DNA of 6,358 nucleotides from an uncultured Verrucomicrobiales bacterium (GTDB taxonomy: Bacteria; Verrucomicrobiota; Verrucomicrobiia; Verrucomicrobiales; DEV007), in NCBI GenBank assembly GCA_937893785.1, contig CALCSP010000497.1, positions 1-6,358 on the forward strand. The letters are read 5' to 3'. This document shows, one piece after another, positions 1 to 6,358 of this stretch. The number at the start of each line of letters is the position of its first letter. Position 1 is the first letter of the stretch. The position numbers and the translations under genes are program-made. The notes beneath the pieces are model-generated. The model saw nothing but the letters and a program-made list of their open reading frames with translations. It did no database searches and was not told where the DNA came from.

Positions 1-263
1 CTCTGGAAGCATTCAATATTCTTGCCAAAAAAGAAGATCAGATAAGTAGCGAAAATATCAGACGCTTCACTTCTAGACCATCTGTTCCCGATTCTATGCT
101 CCAGTCGATAAATCATGATTCCTCCTATGGGGAAAAACGACAACCCCTTTGGCGGGCCACATCAAACCGAGCTAGGATCACTATCTTTAACGGCGGGCAC
201 GAGATGATTCCGGAAGCGATATTTTCCTGGCTTTCCAGTAAGAGAAAAAATAAGAATGGATAG
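1..263 (+). CDS. Alpha/beta-hydrolase (prolyl-oligopeptidase/esterase-like), C-terminal fragment
   Basis: The frame starting at base 3 is open for 86 codons and ends at TAG 261-263; the 5' part of the gene lies outside the window. The last 30 or so residues read like the C-terminus of a secreted or cytoplasmic alpha/beta-hydrolase of the S9 peptidase/esterase type: a short beta strand (RITIFNGG) runs into GGHE (fragment residues 64-67), followed by a closing helix with the pattern PEAIFSWLS. In this superfamily the His of such a GGHE motif is the catalytic-triad His that follows the last core strand, so H66 of the fragment is the likely catalytic residue. The Ser nucleophile and Asp are not in the window. 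The tail is lysine-rich (SSKRKNKNG). Substrate cannot be told from this fragment. It converges with the deacetylase gene, with only 15 bp between the two stops. The family call is from motif recognition alone. Confidence 0.7.
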   Translation, partial: LEAFNILAKKEDQISSENIRRFTSRPSVPDSMLQSINHDSSYGEKRQPLWRATSNRARITIFNGGHEMIPEAIFSWLSSKRKNKNG

Positions 264-278
264 TTTCCCGGGGATCCA

Positions 279-1223
279 TCAGGAATCCATAAGCTGAGTG
301 ACATGCGCCTTTACGCCATTTGCAAGCCCTTCCAGATTATAGCCACCCTCCAGAACCGAGACAATCCTGCCCTCGGCATATTGGTGAGCAATATCCATTA
401 ATCGTTTCGTTAATTCAATGAACTGAGCATCGGTGAGGGTGAAATGACCCAGTGGGTCACCAATGCGAGAATCAAAACCGGCAGAAATCAAGATCAGGTC
501 TGGCTTAAATTTCTCCATCGCCATTTTGAACTGATCGCACAGCATCCCGTTAATCTGCTTATAGCCGGAACCTGCAGGGAACGGACCGTTGAGCGTAGCA
601 CCTTCACCAGCCCCCTCCCCTGTATCGGTATTAGCACCCGTTCCGGGATACCATGGCCATTGGTGTGTACTGAAGAAAAAAACCGAACCATCCTCATAGA
701 ATATATCCTGAGTGCCATTGCCATGATGAACATCCCAGTCAACGATAGCCACTCGCTCAGCGCCGTGCCTGCTCTGAGCATAACGCGCAGCAACTGCCAC
801 ATTGTTAAAAATGCAAAATCCCATACCCCGATCAGCTGTCGCATGATGACCGGGAGGGCGCACGGCACAAAAGGCATTACTGAGAGTGCCATCAAAAACA
901 CCGTCAATAGCATTGAGCACCGAACCTGCCGCAGCAAGAGCCACATCAAAAGAGGCGGCACACACGTGAGTATCTCCTGTGCTCAATAACTGCCGCCCCT
1001 CCTTGATGTCCGCCATTGCTCTGTCGAAATACAAAGGATCATGGCATGCGAGTATTTCCTTTCTGGTAGCCACCCGCCGAGGCAAGGCATGGCATTTCTC
1101 TACCATGTCGTGCATTTTCAGAATGCCGCTTACCGCTTCATATCTAGCGACTGACTCGGGGTGCCCCATTCCGGGATCATGATCCCGAAAAAATGGGTCC
1201 AGTAACAATCCGGTCTTCCTCAT
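279..1223 (-). CDS. Histone deacetylase family zinc amidohydrolase (class II-like)
   Basis: A 314-residue protein of the arginase/deacetylase fold, close to the usual 300-350 residues of bacterial members. It probably removes acetyl groups from an acetylated amine or lysine in the cytoplasm; the true substrate (acetyl-lysine protein, acetylpolyamine or other) is not evident. Visible family motifs in order are HPE (21-23), RPPGHHA with the paired histidines H126/H127, GFCIFNN (135-141), DWDVHHGNGT with predicted zinc ligands D164 and H166, SAGFDS with the third ligand D251, and LEGGYN with Y295 as the transition-state tyrosine. All catalytic residues are therefore intact. The frame is open up to an ATG at 1337, but the start at 1223 (MRKTGLLLD) is chosen because bacterial homologues begin just before this first strand; the extra 38 residues would fill the divergent promoter region and look non-family. 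No clear Shine-Dalgarno precedes 1223. No signal peptide is seen. It is divergent from hom and convergent with the upstream hydrolase, so it is probably transcribed alone. Confidence 0.9.
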   Translation of the reverse strand: MRKTGLLLDPFFRDHDPGMGHPESVARYEAVSGILKMHDMVEKCHALPRRVATRKEILACHDPLYFDRAMADIKEGRQLLSTGDTHVCAASFDVALAAAGSVLNAIDGVFDGTLSNAFCAVRPPGHHATADRGMGFCIFNNVAVAARYAQSRHGAERVAIVDWDVHHGNGTQDIFYEDGSVFFFSTHQWPWYPGTGANTDTGEGAGEGATLNGPFPAGSGYKQINGMLCDQFKMAMEKFKPDLILISAGFDSRIGDPLGHFTLTDAQFIELTKRLMDIAHQYAEGRIVSVLEGGYNLEGLANGVKAHVTQLMDS

Positions 1224-1338
1224 AAACCAATTTGTAATGTATTTTTCATTGAATACCAGAAGGATTGCGGCTCTAAACCATTGTAATCGCTTGCTTATTA
1301 GCCTCTGAAACGGATAGTTAACGCCCATTTCAAACATT
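1224..1338. promoter_or_regulatory. Divergent intergenic region between deacetylase and hom
   Basis: About 115 bp separate the two divergent starts, so promoters in both directions should lie here. Toward hom, a weak sigma70-like pair can be drawn: TTGAAT (1249-1254), a 17-bp gap, then TCTAAA (1272-1277), each matching consensus at 4 of 6 positions. A second -10-like TGTAAT (1282-1287) lacks a matching -35. The heptamer TTGTAAT occurs twice in direct orientation (1232-1238 and 1281-1287), 49 bp apart. I see no Thr/Ile-rich leader peptide and no terminator-like hairpin that would indicate attenuation of hom. The existence of regulatory sequence is inferred from gene orientation; the specific boxes are weak. 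Confidence 0.35.
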
Positions 1339-2655
1339 TTGGAAACTTCATCAAAACAGCTTCATATCGGCCTTGCCGGCTTGGGTAATGTCGGTTCCGG
1401 TGTGTACAAGAACCTGATTCGCAATAAAGATATCTTGCAGGAACGAACGGGATCGCAACTGCAAGTCGCTAAAGTGGCAGTCCGTGACCTGAACCGGCAA
1501 CGTGAAGTGAAGGTTGCTCCAGAAATACTGACTACAGACTGGAGAGATCTGGTAGATGACCCTGCAATTGACGTTGTTGTCGAGTTGATTGGAGGAGATG
1601 AGGAAGCATTTGAACTAATCAGCGCAGCGCTACATGCCCGCAAGGCAGTGGTTACCGGCAACAAAGCCGTTTTGGCAAAACACGGCAAGAGGCTCATTGA
1701 GCTTTCCGAGGAAAAGAATACACCTCTCTACTGCGAAGCCGCGGTTGCCGGCGGCATTCCCATTATTAAAGCCGTAAAAGAAGCCTTGGTCGGCAACAGG
1801 ATCGATTCGATCTACGGAATCATCAACGGCACTTCAAATTATATCCTCACCAGAATGACTAAAGCCGGCATCAGTTTTGCTGAAGCGCTGCAGGAAGCTA
1901 GTGATAAAGGTTTTGCAGAAGCTGACCCAAGCCTAGACGTCAATGGATGGGATGCTGGGCACAAGGCCATTATACTCGGATGGCTATCCTACGGACGCTG
2001 GTTAAAACCTGAGGAGATCTCGGTAACCGGAATCGAAGATATATCCTCTGAAGACGTTGCCTTTGCCGACAGTCTTGGCTACGAGATAAAGCTTTTGGGA
2101 GTCATTCGGCAAGATCAAGCCGACGAACGTATCGAAGTAAGGGTAGCCCCCTGTCTTATCCCCCGAACGCATATCCTCTCATCTGTTGATGGGGTATTCA
2201 ATGCCGTAGCAGTTCACGGAAACGTTGTTGGGGAAACACTCTTCTACGGCAGTGGTGCCGGTCAGGATGCAACTTCCAGTGCAGTTATCAGCGATCTGGC
2301 TGATGCTGCTAAGAACCTTATCAATGAGGTTGGATGCACAGGATTTGTTCCTCAAGGTGACTATGGCGTAGCCCTTCCCATTGAGGAAACCATCTCTCAA
2401 TACTATCTCAGGCTTGGTGTTGTCGATGAACCCGGTGTCCTAGCCAAGATCTCCAATATCATGGGTGAGAACAGCATCGGCATCCTTTCCGTGATCCAGC
2501 CTGAACCCAAGGAGCCATCGACGCACATTCCGCTTGTGTTGTTACTCCACGATGCTGAATACGGAAAAGTCAGTAATGCTATGAGGAAGATCCTTGCGCT
2601 GGAGGCGGTCGAAACAGAGCACACTCTTCTCCGTGTAGAGACCCTCGAACATTAA
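1339..2655 (+). CDS. hom: Homoserine dehydrogenase with C-terminal ACT domain
   Basis: Reduces aspartate-4-semialdehyde to homoserine with NAD(P)H in the cytoplasm, the branch step to threonine, methionine and isoleucine. At 438 residues it has the length of stand-alone bacterial Hom, not the AK-Hom fusion. The Rossmann motif GLAGLGNVGSG spans 11-21 and TGNKAVLAKHG spans 106-116. The substrate domain shows EAAVAGGIP (133-141), GIINGTSNYILTRM (160-173) and ADPSLDVNGWDAGHKA (195-210), which holds the conserved acidic residues and the catalytic-type lysine K209. An ACT domain follows (about 355-435, YYLRLGVVDEPGVLAKIS), so feedback control by threonine is likely. The start is TTG at 1339: the frame has a stop at 1315-1317, the Rossmann glycines begin at residue 11, and the first internal Met is far downstream, so no ATG or GTG start fits. 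No Shine-Dalgarno is visible. It is followed after 12 nt by thrC, so the two are almost surely cotranscribed. Confidence 0.97.
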   Translation: METSSKQLHIGLAGLGNVGSGVYKNLIRNKDILQERTGSQLQVAKVAVRDLNRQREVKVAPEILTTDWRDLVDDPAIDVVVELIGGDEEAFELISAALHARKAVVTGNKAVLAKHGKRLIELSEEKNTPLYCEAAVAGGIPIIKAVKEALVGNRIDSIYGIINGTSNYILTRMTKAGISFAEALQEASDKGFAEADPSLDVNGWDAGHKAIILGWLSYGRWLKPEEISVTGIEDISSEDVAFADSLGYEIKLLGVIRQDQADERIEVRVAPCLIPRTHILSSVDGVFNAVAVHGNVVGETLFYGSGAGQDATSSAVISDLADAAKNLINEVGCTGFVPQGDYGVALPIEETISQYYLRLGVVDEPGVLAKISNIMGENSIGILSVIQPEPKEPSTHIPLVLLLHDAEYGKVSNAMRKILALEAVETEHTLLRVETLEH

Positions 2656-2667
2656 CCCTTCCACGCC

Positions 2668-4032
2668 TTGCGCTTCCACTCCACAAGAGGCGAATCACCG
2701 TCACTTGGTTTTGCCGACACGTTCGCCGCCGGCATGGCACCTGATGGCGGCCTGTATGTTCCAGAGACACTCCCAAATATCACTTCACTAATTAGGCCCA
2801 AACCGATTCCATACGCTGAACTAGCGACCTGTTTCTTCCGATTATTCAATGATGAGCATCCTTTAGAAGAAATTGAAGCGTTAATGACGCGCTCTCACTC
2901 AACATTCATCGATCCGGTAAACCCTGCGCCTTTGGTGCAAATAGCAGAGAACACCTTTGTCTTAGAGCTTTTCCACGGCCCCACTCTTGCTTTTAAGGAT
3001 TTTGGACTGCAACTCGTGGGTAACCTGTTTGAAGATCAGATATCCCGCACCGGTATGCCTGTCAATGTATTGGGGGCTACATCAGGAGACACGGGTTCCG
3101 CCGCGATCCATGGACTGGCCGGGAAAAATGGAGCACGGGTATTCATTCTTTATCCGAAAGGCCGCATCTCGGAACTTCAGGAGAGGCAGATGACATGCAC
3201 TGAAGCGGAAAACATATTCCCGATTGCTATCGATGGCTCGTTCGATGACGCACAGAACATCATAAAGGAACTCTTCGGAGATCTTGATTTCAAGGCCAAA
3301 GCCCATTTATCAGCAGTAAATTCAATTAACCTAATTCGTATCCTGGCACAATGCGTCTATTACATCCATGCTTTCAACCAACTGGCTAAGGACAAGCGGA
3401 AGGGGCTGCACTTTGTTGTGCCAACCGGTAACTTCGGAAATATTCTTGCCGGATGGCTTACTGCTCAAATGGGCATGCCGGCAGATTGTTTTGTCGTTGC
3501 AACCAACGAAAATGACCTGCTATATCGCCTATTCACCCACGGACGTTACCAACCCGAAAGCGTCAGCCATTCACTCGCGCCATCAATGGACATTCAGGTA
3601 GCTTCAAATTTTGAGCGCTTCTTGCATTACCACCTTGAGGGGGCCAGTGATCAAACCAAGCAGATAATGAAAAGAGTTAAAGCCGGAGAAACTATAGAGT
3701 TGCCAGACTTTAATCCGGAGCAATTCAGCGCAACCCGCACTGATAATGATGGTATCCTTTATAACATCCGTGCAACGCGCGAAAACCTAGGCTATCTTGC
3801 AGATCCTCACACCGCATGTGCTTTTCAGGACATCAATCCAGATACTCCGACCGTGATACTCGCCACTGCCCACCCGGCAAAGTTTCCTGACACCATTCAC
3901 AAGGCTGTTGATGAAAAACCCGAACATCCCTATCTGGAATCCCTGAAAGCAAAAGAACCAAGAAATACAAGCCTACCTGCCACATGCCAAGCCGTGCGCG
4001 ATTATCTTGAGGAAAATATGCTGAAAGGATAG
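2668..4032 (+). CDS. thrC: Threonine synthase (PLP-dependent)
   Basis: Converts O-phosphohomoserine to threonine and phosphate, the last step of threonine synthesis, in the cytoplasm. The 454-residue protein resembles the E. coli/fungal type of threonine synthase. It begins with STRG (5-8), then MAPDGGLYVPE (23-33), the PLP-lysine motif HGPTLAFKDFG with K110 as the predicted Schiff-base lysine, ATSGDTGSAA (137-146), YPKGRIS (162-168), NSINLIRILAQ (218-228), the phosphate-binding loop PTGNFGN (252-258), and TAHPAKF (400-406). All key motifs are present. The start is TTG at 2668: the hom stop TAA (2653-2655) is in the same frame, and between it and the conserved STRG codons TTG is the only standard start. 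No Shine-Dalgarno is seen, so translation may depend on coupling to hom. The substrate-making homoserine kinase (thrB) is not in the window. Confidence 0.97.
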   Translation: MRFHSTRGESPSLGFADTFAAGMAPDGGLYVPETLPNITSLIRPKPIPYAELATCFFRLFNDEHPLEEIEALMTRSHSTFIDPVNPAPLVQIAENTFVLELFHGPTLAFKDFGLQLVGNLFEDQISRTGMPVNVLGATSGDTGSAAIHGLAGKNGARVFILYPKGRISELQERQMTCTEAENIFPIAIDGSFDDAQNIIKELFGDLDFKAKAHLSAVNSINLIRILAQCVYYIHAFNQLAKDKRKGLHFVVPTGNFGNILAGWLTAQMGMPADCFVVATNENDLLYRLFTHGRYQPESVSHSLAPSMDIQVASNFERFLHYHLEGASDQTKQIMKRVKAGETIELPDFNPEQFSATRTDNDGILYNIRATRENLGYLADPHTACAFQDINPDTPTVILATAHPAKFPDTIHKAVDEKPEHPYLESLKAKEPRNTSLPATCQAVRDYLEENMLKG

Positions 4033-4055
4033 CATACCCGCTGTTTGTCGGTATG
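4033..4055 (+). other. Short inverted repeat after thrC
   Basis: CATACC (4033-4038) and GGTATG (4050-4055) are perfect reverse complements separated by 11 nt, starting right after the thrC stop codon. The stem is only 6 bp and no T-run follows, so it is not a convincing intrinsic terminator. It could be an RNA-processing or weak pause hairpin between thrC and lysC, or chance. Confidence 0.2.
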
Positions 4056-4064
4056 ATCCCGTAT

Positions 4065-4093
4065 TTGCTGTGCACAGAAACCATCACAATAAT
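4065..4093 (+). promoter_or_regulatory. Possible lysC promoter with an overlapping palindrome
   Basis: TTGCTG (4065-4070; 3 of 6 to the -35 consensus) is followed after exactly 17 bp by AATAAT (4088-4093; 5 of 6 to TATAAT). If used, transcription would begin near 4100, leaving lysC almost leaderless, which would fit the missing Shine-Dalgarno. A perfect 10-bp palindrome, CTGTGCACAG (4068-4077), overlaps the -35 and the start of the spacer; symmetry extends to 14 of 16 bases over 4065-4080. Such a position would suit an operator. Both elements are read directly from sequence; their function is inferred and unproven. Confidence 0.25.
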
Positions 4094-4104
4094 CACTCAT
4101 CGCC

Positions 4105-5334
4105 TTGTCATTAATTGTACAGAAATATGGCGGCACTTCCGTCGGTTCACCCGATCGCATCCAGAATGTAGCTCGGAGAATCCTTGAAACTCAAAAATCC
4201 GGTAACCGTGTGGTCGCAGTGGTTTCCGCAATGGCGGGAGTTACCAACCAGCTTATTGAACTTGCTGATCAAGTCTCCTCAGGCAACCAGCCTACCGACA
4301 GAGAAATGGACGTCCTGCTGGCTACCGGGGAACAAACGACCATCGCTCTTTGTTCCATGGCAATTAATGCCATGGGAGGAAAAGCCATATCACTGACCGG
4401 AGCCCAAGCTGGAATTGCTACGGACGGAGAACATACCAAGGCAAGAATATCAAACATTACCCCTGATGAAGTGCACCGGCTCCTTGACGACGATCATATT
4501 GTGATCATAGCCGGCTTCCAGGGCAAAAGCCCTGAAGGACGTATCACGACACTTGGCAGAGGAGGCTCAGATTTAACCGCTATTGCAATGGCTGCCGCAA
4601 TTAAGGCGGATCTCTGCCAGATACTTACTGATGTGGATGGCGTCTACACCTGTGATCCACGCGTGGTTGCAGATGCCCGGAAAATTGACGAGATTGCATA
4701 TGATGAAATGCTCGAAATGGCCTCTTCAGGATCCAAGGTCATGCAGTCACGCTCGGTAGAATTTGCCAAGAAATTTGGTGTGCGATTTGAGGTGCGCAGC
4801 AGTTTAAACAATAACCCAGGAACCATAGTGACCGAAGAACACCCAAACATGGAAGCCGTAGTCGTCCGAGGCGTTAGCATTGAGCGTGAACAGGCGAAAG
4901 TAACCATTGAAAATGTCCCAGACAGCCCGGGAATAGCCGCCAAGATTTTTGGAGCCGTCTCTGATGCCGGAGTCATCATCGACATGATTGTTCAGAATGT
5001 ATCCAAAACAGGTAAAACCGATATCTCATTCACTCTTCATCGCTCTGACCTGGATAAGGCTGGAGAAACTCTCGAACCACTGGTCAAGGAACTCGGTGAT
5101 CCGGTATTCATAGAAACCACGAAGGGCATTGGTAAGTTAAGTGTAGTGGGAATAGGAATGCGTTCACACTCGGGTGTTGCCGCCCAGATGTTTGCTACAC
5201 TTGCAGATAATGGCATCAATATTCAGATGATTTCCACCTCTGAAATCAAGACCGCAGTGACCATTGATGAAAGCCAGCTTGATGAAGCGGCAAATCTCGT
5301 GCATGCAGCCTTCAACCTCACAAGCAAACCCTGA
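4105..5334 (+). CDS. lysC: Aspartokinase, monofunctional, with two ACT domains
   Basis: Phosphorylates aspartate with ATP, the first step toward lysine/diaminopimelate, threonine and methionine, in the cytoplasm. The 409-residue length matches monofunctional LysC of the alpha2beta2 class. The amino-acid-kinase domain (about 1-245) shows KYGGTSVG (7-14), TTLGRGGSDLTAIA (148-161), LTDVDGVYTCDPR (174-186) and the segment around SGSKVMQSRSVEFA (208-221). Two ACT modules follow: one with VTIENVPDSPGIAAKIF (266-282) and one with LSVVGIGMRSHSGVAAQMF (345-363). The QNVSKTGKTD loop (297-306) falls where feedback residues lie in the Corynebacterium enzyme, so inhibition by lysine and/or threonine is likely. 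The start is TTG at 4105: an in-frame stop at 4090-4092 precludes extension, and it gives the family-typical N-terminus MSLIVQKYGGTS. No Shine-Dalgarno is seen. An internal ATG at 4849 (M249) could give a 161-residue ACT-only beta subunit. It lies 72 nt after thrC. Confidence 0.97.
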   Translation: MSLIVQKYGGTSVGSPDRIQNVARRILETQKSGNRVVAVVSAMAGVTNQLIELADQVSSGNQPTDREMDVLLATGEQTTIALCSMAINAMGGKAISLTGAQAGIATDGEHTKARISNITPDEVHRLLDDDHIVIIAGFQGKSPEGRITTLGRGGSDLTAIAMAAAIKADLCQILTDVDGVYTCDPRVVADARKIDEIAYDEMLEMASSGSKVMQSRSVEFAKKFGVRFEVRSSLNNNPGTIVTEEHPNMEAVVVRGVSIEREQAKVTIENVPDSPGIAAKIFGAVSDAGVIIDMIVQNVSKTGKTDISFTLHRSDLDKAGETLEPLVKELGDPVFIETTKGIGKLSVVGIGMRSHSGVAAQMFATLADNGINIQMISTSEIKTAVTIDESQLDEAANLVHAAFNLTSKP

Positions 5335-5403
5335 ATCGGACCACGATTGCCAACTACACGACAACATCTGCCGGCTCCTTGGTATCAAATCGCCTTAAGA
5401 GTC

Positions 5404-6358
5404 ATGTTTACGCTCCGGTTTAAATGTGTTGCCCTGTTTATGGGTTCCCTAATGCTCAGTGTTACACCGCAAAGCAATGCAGCTAAAAAGGATTTTGTAG
5501 CGGAACCGAGAAAATCAGAAACCGAAAAAATTATAAGGCTACAGATTTTCCTTGATGAACAAGACTTCGGCCCTGGAGTGATAGATGGTCGTATCGGCCA
5601 ATTCACCCGTAAGGCTGTTGCACACTATAACTATATCGCAGGCCTAAAATACAATAACTTCAGCCTGGTGCTCAGTAGAGCCAACTCACAAGTCAAAAAG
5701 ATCTACACTACCTACACCGTCTCTGAGCAAAATTTCAGATTTGTCGGGACGGTCCCATTCGAACCTGAAAACCAAGCTCAAATCGATTATCTCTCTTACC
5801 GCTCCATTCAGGAATTTGTGGCCGAGAGATATCATACAGACAATGAATTTCTGGAAAAAATCAATCCCTCAATAAACTGGGATAAGGTTGCTGCGGGTTC
5901 AAAAATTCGAGTGCCCAATGTCACTCCATTTGCAATCGAGAATCTGTCTTTAAACAAATCCTACCCAAAGGATAAAAACCTCAGCAAGAGATTACTTATA
6001 GTCGATACCGCACAGAAACTCGCGGTAATCTGGGAAAACAACAAGCTCATAGCCACTTTCCCAATTACACCCGGGGAAGAAAAGTTCGTTCACCGTGGCA
6101 AATGGGAAATATGGAATATGATCACGACTCCGGTATTCCGCTGGGACCAGAGCATGCTCGATACCGGAAAGCGCAGTGATGAGTCTTTTAAATTACCCCC
6201 CGGCCCAAACAGCCCGATTGGGATCCTCTGGGCAGGCATCAGCAAACCCGGCATTGGCATTCATGGCACGGCATCACCAGAAACCATCGGACGTTCCCGC
6301 AGTGCCGGGTGCATCCGACTAGCAAACTGGAACGTGATCCGGTTACCATACCTGATCA
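5404..6358 (+). CDS. Exported L,D-transpeptidase (YkuD) with PG-binding and LysM-like domains, 3' truncated
   Basis: A cell-wall enzyme predicted to form 3-3 cross-links in peptidoglycan or attach proteins to it, acting in the periplasm. The 318 visible residues begin with a signal peptide: basic start MFTLRFK, hydrophobic core to about 20, and a likely signal peptidase I site after SNA (24-26). A peptidoglycan-binding-1 domain spans about 41-80 (RLQIFLDEQDFGPGVIDGRI). YTV (104-106), then about 128-172 with the pattern FVAERYHTDNEFLEKINP, matches the LysM-like linker common in bacterial L,D-transpeptidases. The YkuD domain starts near 196 and holds HGT (287-289) and SAGCIR (300-305), giving H287 and nucleophile C303 with R305; all catalytic residues are present. 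The C-terminus is cut off by the window end. ATG 5404 is preferred because it begins the signal peptide; AAGAG just upstream is a poor, too-close Shine-Dalgarno. It follows lysC by 69 bp; no clear terminator or promoter is seen there, so cotranscription is possible. Confidence 0.93.
   Translation, partial: MFTLRFKCVALFMGSLMLSVTPQSNAAKKDFVAEPRKSETEKIIRLQIFLDEQDFGPGVIDGRIGQFTRKAVAHYNYIAGLKYNNFSLVLSRANSQVKKIYTTYTVSEQNFRFVGTVPFEPENQAQIDYLSYRSIQEFVAERYHTDNEFLEKINPSINWDKVAAGSKIRVPNVTPFAIENLSLNKSYPKDKNLSKRLLIVDTAQKLAVIWENNKLIATFPITPGEEKFVHRGKWEIWNMITTPVFRWDQSMLDTGKRSDESFKLPPGPNSPIGILWAGISKPGIGIHGTASPETIGRSRSAGCIRLANWNVIRLPYLI

Noticed and set aside
264..278. Bidirectional terminator between the convergent hydrolase and deacetylase
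   Set aside because: The 15-bp gap and its flanks contain no stable stem with a T-run in either direction.
494..961. 155-codon minus-strand frame
   Set aside because: A shadow in another frame of the deacetylase gene; no domain or independent start signal.
444..989. 181-codon open frame on the + strand
   Set aside because: It lies wholly antisense to the well-supported deacetylase, and its translation shows no recognisable domain.
1224..1337. 38-residue N-terminal extension of the deacetylase, from ATG 1337
   Set aside because: It would abut the hom start and fill the divergent promoter region. The sequence does not resemble the family, and ATG 1223 sits at the usual N-terminus.
4033..4060. 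Intrinsic terminator after thrC
   Set aside because: The stem is 6 bp with an 11-nt loop and no T-run follows, so it is listed only as a weak inverted repeat.
5347..5403. Alternative TTG start at 5347 for the L,D-transpeptidase
   Set aside because: It would add 19 residues ahead of a good signal peptide that begins at ATG 5404.
1339..6358. All four + strand genes from hom onward are in the same reading frame
   Set aside because: Chance gives this about once in 27 cases; only the hom-thrC junction is tight enough to suggest a functional link.
1..6358. Mobile elements, CRISPR, tRNA or other RNA genes, defence or phage genes
   Set aside because: The window is almost fully packed with housekeeping and cell-wall coding sequence; no such repeats, motifs or cloverleaf structures were seen on either strand.

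Overview
This is an ordinary chromosomal window of roughly balanced base composition. It carries six protein-coding genes, two of them cut by the window edges. No tRNA, rRNA, CRISPR array, insertion sequence or phage-like gene was seen. The best guess for the source is a Verrucomicrobiota bacterium (Opitutae/Puniceicoccales-like). That guess rests on the general look of the proteins, the cluster hom-thrC-lysC, an L,D-transpeptidase with a PG-binding plus LysM-like N-terminus, and the scarcity of Shine-Dalgarno sequences. It is an inference and was not tested by any search.

Layout. Positions 1-263 (+) hold the C-terminal end of an alpha/beta-hydrolase (prolyl-oligopeptidase or esterase-like). 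Positions 279-1223 (-) hold a complete histone-deacetylase-family zinc amidohydrolase, convergent with the hydrolase. A divergent intergenic region of about 115 bp (1224-1338) separates it from a run of four + strand genes: homoserine dehydrogenase (hom, 1339-2655), threonine synthase (thrC, 2668-4032), monofunctional aspartokinase (lysC, 4105-5334) and an exported L,D-transpeptidase truncated by the window end (5404-6358).

How they work together. LysC makes the first committed step of the aspartate family, Hom makes homoserine, and ThrC makes threonine from phosphohomoserine. Aspartate-semialdehyde dehydrogenase (asd) and homoserine kinase (thrB) are needed in the same pathway but are not in the window. 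Both Hom and LysC carry C-terminal ACT domains, so feedback control by end-product amino acids is expected. The L,D-transpeptidase acts on peptidoglycan; because LysC also feeds diaminopimelate synthesis, a loose metabolic link to the cell wall is possible, but adjacency may be chance.

The most notable features are not new systems. All three pathway genes must start at TTG, without a visible Shine-Dalgarno sequence, because in-frame stops and conserved N-termini leave no other standard start. There is a perfect 10-bp palindrome beside a possible lysC promoter, and a plausible internal start in lysC for a separate regulatory subunit. I found no convincing undescribed biological system here.
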